From UBA11524 sp964542315 (lineage in GTDB: Bacteria > Bacillota > Clostridia > Christensenellales > Aristaeellaceae), in NCBI GenBank assembly GCA_964542315.1, contig CAZIUA010000066.1, forward strand, positions 1-14,952: a DNA stretch of 14,952 nucleotides. Reading direction: 5' to 3'. The notes below the pieces were generated by a model, which saw only the letters and a program-made list of their open reading frames with translations, searched no databases and was not told the origin of the DNA. Position numbers and translations under genes: made by a program. Positions 12,252-14,952 of the stretch are shown in pieces; the stretch's first letter is position 1; the number at the start of each line of letters is the position of its first letter.

Positions 12252-12958
12252 TTGCTCACCTCGTTGATGTAGTTGTTGAGGGCATCGAGCAGGGGCTTTT
12301 TCCGGGCGCGGCTGACCTGGATGAGATCCTCGCCGACGAGGATATCACTGGCCTGCACCTCCTGCACATATTCCAGGTTGACCAGATAGCATTTGTTGCA
12401 GCGGAAGAACCGCTCCGGCGGCAGCGTGCGCTCCACCTCGCTCAGCGTCCCCTTGGCGGCGAAGGTCTCGCCCGTCAGGTGGAACATCAGGTCGTGATCC
12501 TGCACCTCGATGTAGGTGATGTCGCTCAGGTCGATCTTCTTCACGCCCCCGCGCACCTGAACGCTGATGAAGGTCTTGCGGCGCTTGTGCATGCGGGCGA
12601 TGGCGCGGTCGATCCGCTGGGAAAAGGCGTAGTAGGAGACGGGCTTGAGGACGTAATCCAGCGCGTCCACCAGATAGCCCTTCATGGCGTAATGGGGCGT
12701 GCTGGTGATGAAGATGATGACCACCTCGCTGTCCGCCTGACGGATGCGTTCGGCGGCCTCCATGCCGTTGAGGCCGGGCATGACAATGTCCATGAGGATC
12801 ACGTCATAATTGGCGGTATAGCCGTTGACGATGGCCTCCCCATCGGTGAAGACGGTGATGCTGAACTTGACGCCGGCATCCTTGGCGTAGCGTGCAAGAT
12901 ACTGCTGCAGCTCCGTGCGGCTGGCGGCATCATCCTCCACCAGGGCAATACGGATCAT
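12248..12958 (-). CDS. LytTR-family response regulator (AgrA/ComE-like)
   Basis: 236 residues from the ATG at 12958. That start is chosen over one at 12979 because AGGAGGG (12965-12971) lies six bases upstream and the protein then begins MIRIALVEDD as receivers do. The receiver domain (1-120) has the acidic pocket E8-D9-D10, phospho-acceptor D57 in LMDIVMPG, T85 in FITST and K105 in VLKPVS. The LytTR DNA-binding domain (about 130-233) includes YIEVQDHDLMFH and RFFRCNKCYLVNLEYV. Such regulators bind paired direct repeats upstream of targets, often in peptide quorum-sensing or bacteriocin control. It is encoded first in a two-gene operon with the kinase and has its own promoter inside the 3' end of the upstream surface-protein gene. 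Confidence 0.95.
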   Translation of the reverse strand: MIRIALVEDDAASRTELQQYLARYAKDAGVKFSITVFTDGEAIVNGYTANYDVILMDIVMPGLNGMEAAERIRQADSEVVIIFITSTPHYAMKGYLVDALDYVLKPVSYYAFSQRIDRAIARMHKRRKTFISVQVRGGVKKIDLSDITYIEVQDHDLMFHLTGETFAAKGTLSEVERTLPPERFFRCNKCYLVNLEYVQEVQASDILVGEDLIQVSRARKKPLLDALNNYINEVSK

Positions 12959-12977
12959 GACATTCCCTCCTCTGTAC

Positions 12978-12993
12978 ATCGTTTTCGAACGAT
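12978..12993 (-). repeat. Short inverted repeat in the regulator 5' leader
   Basis: ATCGTT and AACGAT form a 6-bp stem around a 4-base loop, between the -10 and the ribosome binding site of the regulator gene and touching the stop of the upstream gene. It could be an mRNA hairpin or an operator; there is no U tract for termination. Confidence 0.4.
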
Positions 12994-14951
12994 CACTCTG
13001 TGTGAATTATAGCATATTCCGGCGATTCACGCAATTCCTGCGATTCATCCTGCGCCATCTGCACGGAAAGATCGCGGATGATCCGCTCCGTGCGCACCTG
13101 GACGCCCTGTGTGGTCAGATGGCTGTCGATGAGGTAGAAATCCGTCGCGGGGAAGAGGTAATCCTCGATATCCGAAATGACGGGGACGGCCAAGTGGTCG
13201 CACAGATGCTGATGCAGCGCCGCGCGCGCCTCCTTTGTGGAGCCCTCCGTCAGGCTGGACCAGTTGCGCGGCGTGTAGGAGAAATACACTCGCACGCCCT
13301 TGCGCAAAAAGGGCTGATAGGCGGCATTCAGCCGGTCGATGAGGGCGGAGGGGAAGGCGTCCGCGGTGTAATCCGCCCGGAAGGACTGAAGCAGCACATC
13401 CTCCGTGCCGCCCTGACGCGGCAGGATGAGATCCCCCTGCACGTTGTAGGTGTCGAAGGGGTAGTGCTGTCCGTCATCGTCAAAGCCGTTGGCGCTGACG
13501 GCATAGCTGCCGCTGCCCATGACGCTGCGTGCGGTGAGATACTGTCTGAGGCTGTCGAACGCCGCTGTGTAATCACGCAGATCCAGCAGCGAAAACGCAT
13601 CGTAATTTGCCTCCATCATGGCAAAAAGGTGCGCATCGAGGCGGTTCGTTTCGCAGAACTGGTCATCGGTGGTGTCGAATTCCGGCGCGGACAGAAGGAT
13701 GTCGCCCGGCTGCATCAGGTCACAGATCAGGTCATACTGGGGCAGCGCATTGGTGTAGGCGTACACGCCCATGTTGGCCACCTCGTATTCGGGGAAGGCC
13801 GCATGGATGGCCGGGCTGTCATAGCCATAGCGCCCGGACGAGCCGGAGAACAGCACGATCTTGCGCTTGTCGCGGATGGACAGGTGCCAGTCATACTTGT
13901 CCGCGAAGGTGTCGAAATAGGTGCCGCTGTACACCGGATGGGTCGCAGCGTTGATGCGCAGGGTGGCCAGATGGGCACAGCCCTCGAAGGAGGCGTCGTA
14001 GATGTAATACAGGCTGTCAAAGAGGGTGACTTTCTCCACCGTGCTGCCCGTGAAGGCGCCGCGCTCCACGCTGAACATGGTTTCCGGCAGCACGACGCTG
14101 CGGATGGGCGCGTCCGCGAAAGCACCAGCACAAACGCGCGTGACCTTCGCGCCGCCGAGCCACTGGGGGATCACCACATCCGCCGCCGTGCCGAGATACG
14201 CCGTGATGTGTGCCTCGTTTCGCTCGATGCGGTAGGTGAAGTCTGCCTCCGGGGAGCAGGCCGCCCACTGGGCGTAAAGGGTCAGGCCGTCCGCACGGCC
14301 GATGCGGCTGCCCAGACCGACCTCAATGCCGCTGCCGTCGGGGGCGGTGTTCCAGCTGGTCAGAACATGGCCTTCGCGGGTGAAGTACCGCGTGCCTTGC
14401 GCCGTGTTGACGCGCAGGTGATTTTCATTTGCAGGCAGGGCGATGACCTTTTCGCCCTGTCGGGTGACGCCGCCGTTGCCGTCATAGCGGATGGTTTTCC
14501 CTGCAGGGGTTTCGGGGACAGCAGGCCGGGCGATGTCCGCCTGTGAATCCCCATGACCGCGCAAACGGGAGGCATGATCCGCCCAGAAGTAATTCGTCAT
14601 CCACGCCGAAAGCTGCTGCTGCGGCACATAGACCAGCGCATCCGTCTGACTCAGCAGACCACGCCCGACGGTGCATTCCGCAGGCGAATCATGCGTCAGG
14701 ACGATGCGTGTCAGGGCCGTGCAGCCAGCGAAGGATGCGTCCTCCAGCCGGGAAATGCTGCGCTGGATGGTGACCTCGCGAATGGTCTGGTTCCCGGCGA
14801 ATACGTCGGGCGAAAGGCTCGTCACGGGCAGGCCTTCCATGCTGACAGGCAGGATGAGCGCCTCGCGCGTGCGACCTTCAGCGGTCAGGCCGGTCAGGCG
14901 GACGGCGCCGTCCGCAATGGCATAGGTGAAGCAGGCCGCGTCGCGATCGTC
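12993..14951 (-). CDS. Large surface protein: LRR_5 repeats, Listeria-Bacteroides repeat, and C-terminal SGNH-like domain (N-terminus outside window)
   Basis: The frame is open to the right edge; 652 residues are visible, numbered from 14951. Residues about 1-115 are BspA-like leucine-rich repeats (VTSLSPDVFAGNQTIREVTI, DASFAGCTALTRIVL). Residues about 153-230 (IRYDGNGG, then GHVLTSWNTAPDGSG and LTLYAQWA) match the Listeria-Bacteroides (Flg_new/InlB B-type) repeat. A second LRR block runs from about 235 to 340 (GAFADAPIRSVVLPE, DASFEGCAHLATLRI). Residues about 362-632 look like an SGNH hydrolase: IVLFSGSSGRYGYDS with the presumed nucleophile at S372, then NMGVYAY, and YLIDSHLTTQG with the presumed D609/H611 pair. 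The first two modules point to export and a cell-surface role; the signal sequence would lie outside. The SGNH assignment is weaker than the LRR assignment. ATG 14840 is internal. Confidence 0.85.
   Translation of the reverse strand, partial: DDRDAACFTYAIADGAVRLTGLTAEGRTREALILPVSMEGLPVTSLSPDVFAGNQTIREVTIQRSISRLEDASFAGCTALTRIVLTHDSPAECTVGRGLLSQTDALVYVPQQQLSAWMTNYFWADHASRLRGHGDSQADIARPAVPETPAGKTIRYDGNGGVTRQGEKVIALPANENHLRVNTAQGTRYFTREGHVLTSWNTAPDGSGIEVGLGSRIGRADGLTLYAQWAACSPEADFTYRIERNEAHITAYLGTAADVVIPQWLGGAKVTRVCAGAFADAPIRSVVLPETMFSVERGAFTGSTVEKVTLFDSLYYIYDASFEGCAHLATLRINAATHPVYSGTYFDTFADKYDWHLSIRDKRKIVLFSGSSGRYGYDSPAIHAAFPEYEVANMGVYAYTNALPQYDLICDLMQPGDILLSAPEFDTTDDQFCETNRLDAHLFAMMEANYDAFSLLDLRDYTAAFDSLRQYLTARSVMGSGSYAVSANGFDDDGQHYPFDTYNVQGDLILPRQGGTEDVLLQSFRADYTADAFPSALIDRLNAAYQPFLRKGVRVYFSYTPRNWSSLTEGSTKEARAALHQHLCDHLAVPVISDIEDYLFPATDFYLIDSHLTTQGVQVRTERIIRDLSVQMAQDESQELRESPEYAIIHTE
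13006..13034 (-). promoter_or_regulatory. Promoter of the response regulator/kinase operon
   Basis: On the minus strand: TTGCGT (13029-13034), a 17-base spacer, then TATAAT (13006-13011) preceded by TGC as an extended -10. It lies within the last codons of the surface-protein gene. No second copy of a LytTR-type direct repeat was recognised next to it. Confidence 0.8.
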
Positions 14952-14952
14952 G

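Noticed and set aside
10893..12272. 459-residue plus-strand frame opposite the kinase, and the frame at 12915-14546 opposite the surface gene
   Set aside because: Shadows with low-complexity His/Gln/Glu content and no ribosome binding site; the minus-strand genes carry complete family motifs.

Overview
The window looks like chromosomal DNA from a GC-rich Gram-positive, Clostridia-like gut bacterium (roughly 60% GC by eye). The evidence is strong Shine-Dalgarno sites, sigma-A type promoters, U-tract terminators, an AgrC/AgrA-like (GHKL/LytTR) signalling pair, a BspA-type leucine-rich-repeat surface protein with an SGNH-like end, and a lysA of a type I associate with Clostridia and Bacteroides. 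No plasmid, phage, IS, tRNA, rRNA or CRISPR feature was seen. The genus cannot be fixed from sequence reading alone.

Layout. 1-2371 (+): the 3' part of glucose-6-phosphate isomerase (pgi), a terminator, then a MATE-family multidrug exporter with a strong terminator. 2424-6236 (-): a three-gene convergent unit transcribed GH43 glycosidase -> lysA -> RluA-type pseudouridine synthase. The last gene carries a C-terminal DUF4298-like domain, an unusual fusion. 6237-6452: a divergent control region with one well-formed promoter per direction. 6453-8621 (+): a PL11 rhamnogalacturonan lyase without signal peptide. 8618-9292 (+): a promoter, an 18-codon leader ORF, an intrinsic terminator with a plausible antiterminator, and a GNAT acetyltransferase; this has the architecture of a leader-peptide attenuator. 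9269-10568 (+): two tandem promoters, luxS and a calcineurin-like phosphoesterase. 10569-10916: a hairpin-rich, repeat-rich intergenic element. 10917-12958 (-): an overlapping AgrC-like kinase and LytTR regulator with their own promoter. 12993-14951 (-): a large surface protein cut by the right edge.

How parts work together. GH43 and PL11 are divergently transcribed, both appear cytosolic, and fit intracellular breakdown of imported rhamnogalacturonan-I/arabinan fragments, with pgi as central sugar metabolism nearby. luxS recycles S-ribosylhomocysteine and yields the AI-2 precursor. The AgrC/AgrA-like pair suggests peptide sensing, but no AgrB/AgrD is present in the window.

The observations most worth following up are the leader/terminator module before the GNAT gene, the RluA-DUF4298 fusion, the LRR-SGNH surface protein and the structured intergenic element at 10581-10868.
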